Positions 63,819 to 64,000 of a DNA stretch of 64,000 nucleotides are shown in pieces. Every line of letters starts with the position of its first letter. Position 1 is the stretch's first letter. The position numbers and the translations under genes are program-made. The notes under the pieces are model-generated. The model was given only the letters and a program-made list of their open reading frames with translations. It was not told the DNA's origin and did no database searches. Origin of the DNA: SLJN01 sp964505385 (lineage in GTDB: Bacteria > Bacteroidota > Rhodothermia > Balneolales > Natronogracilivirgulaceae); assembly GCA_964505385.1 (NCBI GenBank), contig CAZDIA010000005.1, forward strand, positions 1 to 64,000. The letters are read 5' to 3'.

Positions 63819-64000
63819 TTATTTTTGGGTTTCATTTCCCGGAGTTTGCAAAATTTCGGGGGGATCGGTAAAGGTTTTATCAACCGAAATGCCTTTTTGT
63901 TTCTTGTTATAATAAACTAGGATCACTATGATCAACCCTAATATAACGACGGTGCCTGCCAATCCTCCTTCGGGACCGAAACGGCCGCCGGTCACCAACT
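63819..64000 (-). CDS. Probable CPBP membrane protease, C-terminal end (partial)
   Basis: Sixty codons at the window edge, with the N-terminal part outside. The sequence LVTGGRFGPEGGLAGTVVIL, then a hydrophobic helix ending VYYNKKQK and a polar tail, matches the last helix of some CPBP (CAAX-like) intramembrane proteases I recall from this lineage. The catalytic EE motif would lie outside the window, so the call is tentative. Confidence 0.45.
   Translation of the reverse strand, partial: LVTGGRFGPEGGLAGTVVILGLIIVILVYYNKKQKGISVDKTFTDPPEILQTPGNETQK

Overview
The window looks like a chromosomal segment of a halotolerant member of the Balneolota/Rhodothermota-Bacteroidota side of the bacterial tree. 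This is inference. It rests on the acidic proteins, weak Shine-Dalgarno sites with AT-rich leaders, a relic of a type IX secretion sorting tail, a 6-bladed beta-propeller lipoprotein, an iron-sulfur photolyase, a YpdA-type bacillithiol reductase, and many outer-membrane barrels ending in Phe. No rRNA, tRNA or CRISPR array was seen.

Layout. 0-3.4 kb: a metal (probably copper) handling module: the end of a P-type ATPase, two secreted Met/His/Asp-rich proteins sharing a CPMMGD motif, a small barrel, a SHOCT protein, a thioredoxin-like lipoprotein and a DUF411 protein. 4.1-9.1 kb: a GH3 glucosidase lipoprotein, two small membrane proteins of unknown role and a VapBC toxin-antitoxin pair. 9.5-18.4 kb: propeller and DUF3347 lipoproteins, an FeS photolyase, a methyltransferase, a POTRA-less Omp85 barrel, a Ste24-type M48 protease and a 2-oxoacid dehydrogenase E2. 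18.5-27.3 kb: panC, ypdA, the classic dnaX-ybaB-recR cluster, a secreted unknown and uvrA. 27.4-28.6 kb: an IS200-like (RAYT) transposase embedded in four ~152-bp palindrome-rich repeats. 28.6-40 kb: a serine beta-lactamase-like hydrolase, dinB behind a perfect hairpin, a PfpI protein overlapping two bacterial-PH membrane proteins, a YfcC transporter, a YeeZ-like dehydrogenase and aconitase. 40.4-44 kb: an accessory stretch with a sorting-domain relic, a lipoprotein, a tripartite hipBST-like toxin-antitoxin operon behind three evenly spaced 18-bp operators, and an AAA/DUF4143 ATPase. 44.1-52.4 kb: an esterase, acetolactate-synthase-like and semialdehyde dehydrogenase operon, then two amidohydrolase-like secreted proteins in which two of three domains have lost the metal HxH motif. 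52.7-58.2 kb: the heme operon hemH-hemA-hemC-hemD-hemG, with overlapping or tightly packed genes; its ferrochelatase carries a Cys-rich insertion. 58.3-64 kb: an M1 metallopeptidase fused to an apparent outer-membrane barrel, a DEAD-box helicase with a long basic tail and the end of a probable CPBP protease.

Functional themes are metal handling, DNA repair and replication (photolyase, UvrA, RecR, DinB, DnaX), redox/thiol metabolism and heme synthesis. The points most worth follow-up are the hipBST-like operon with its operators, the RAYT repeat element, the CPMMGD proteins, the Cys insertion in HemH, the DnaX without its zinc-binding Cys, and several intergenic elements built from 7-8 bp periodic repeats arranged as inverted arms.
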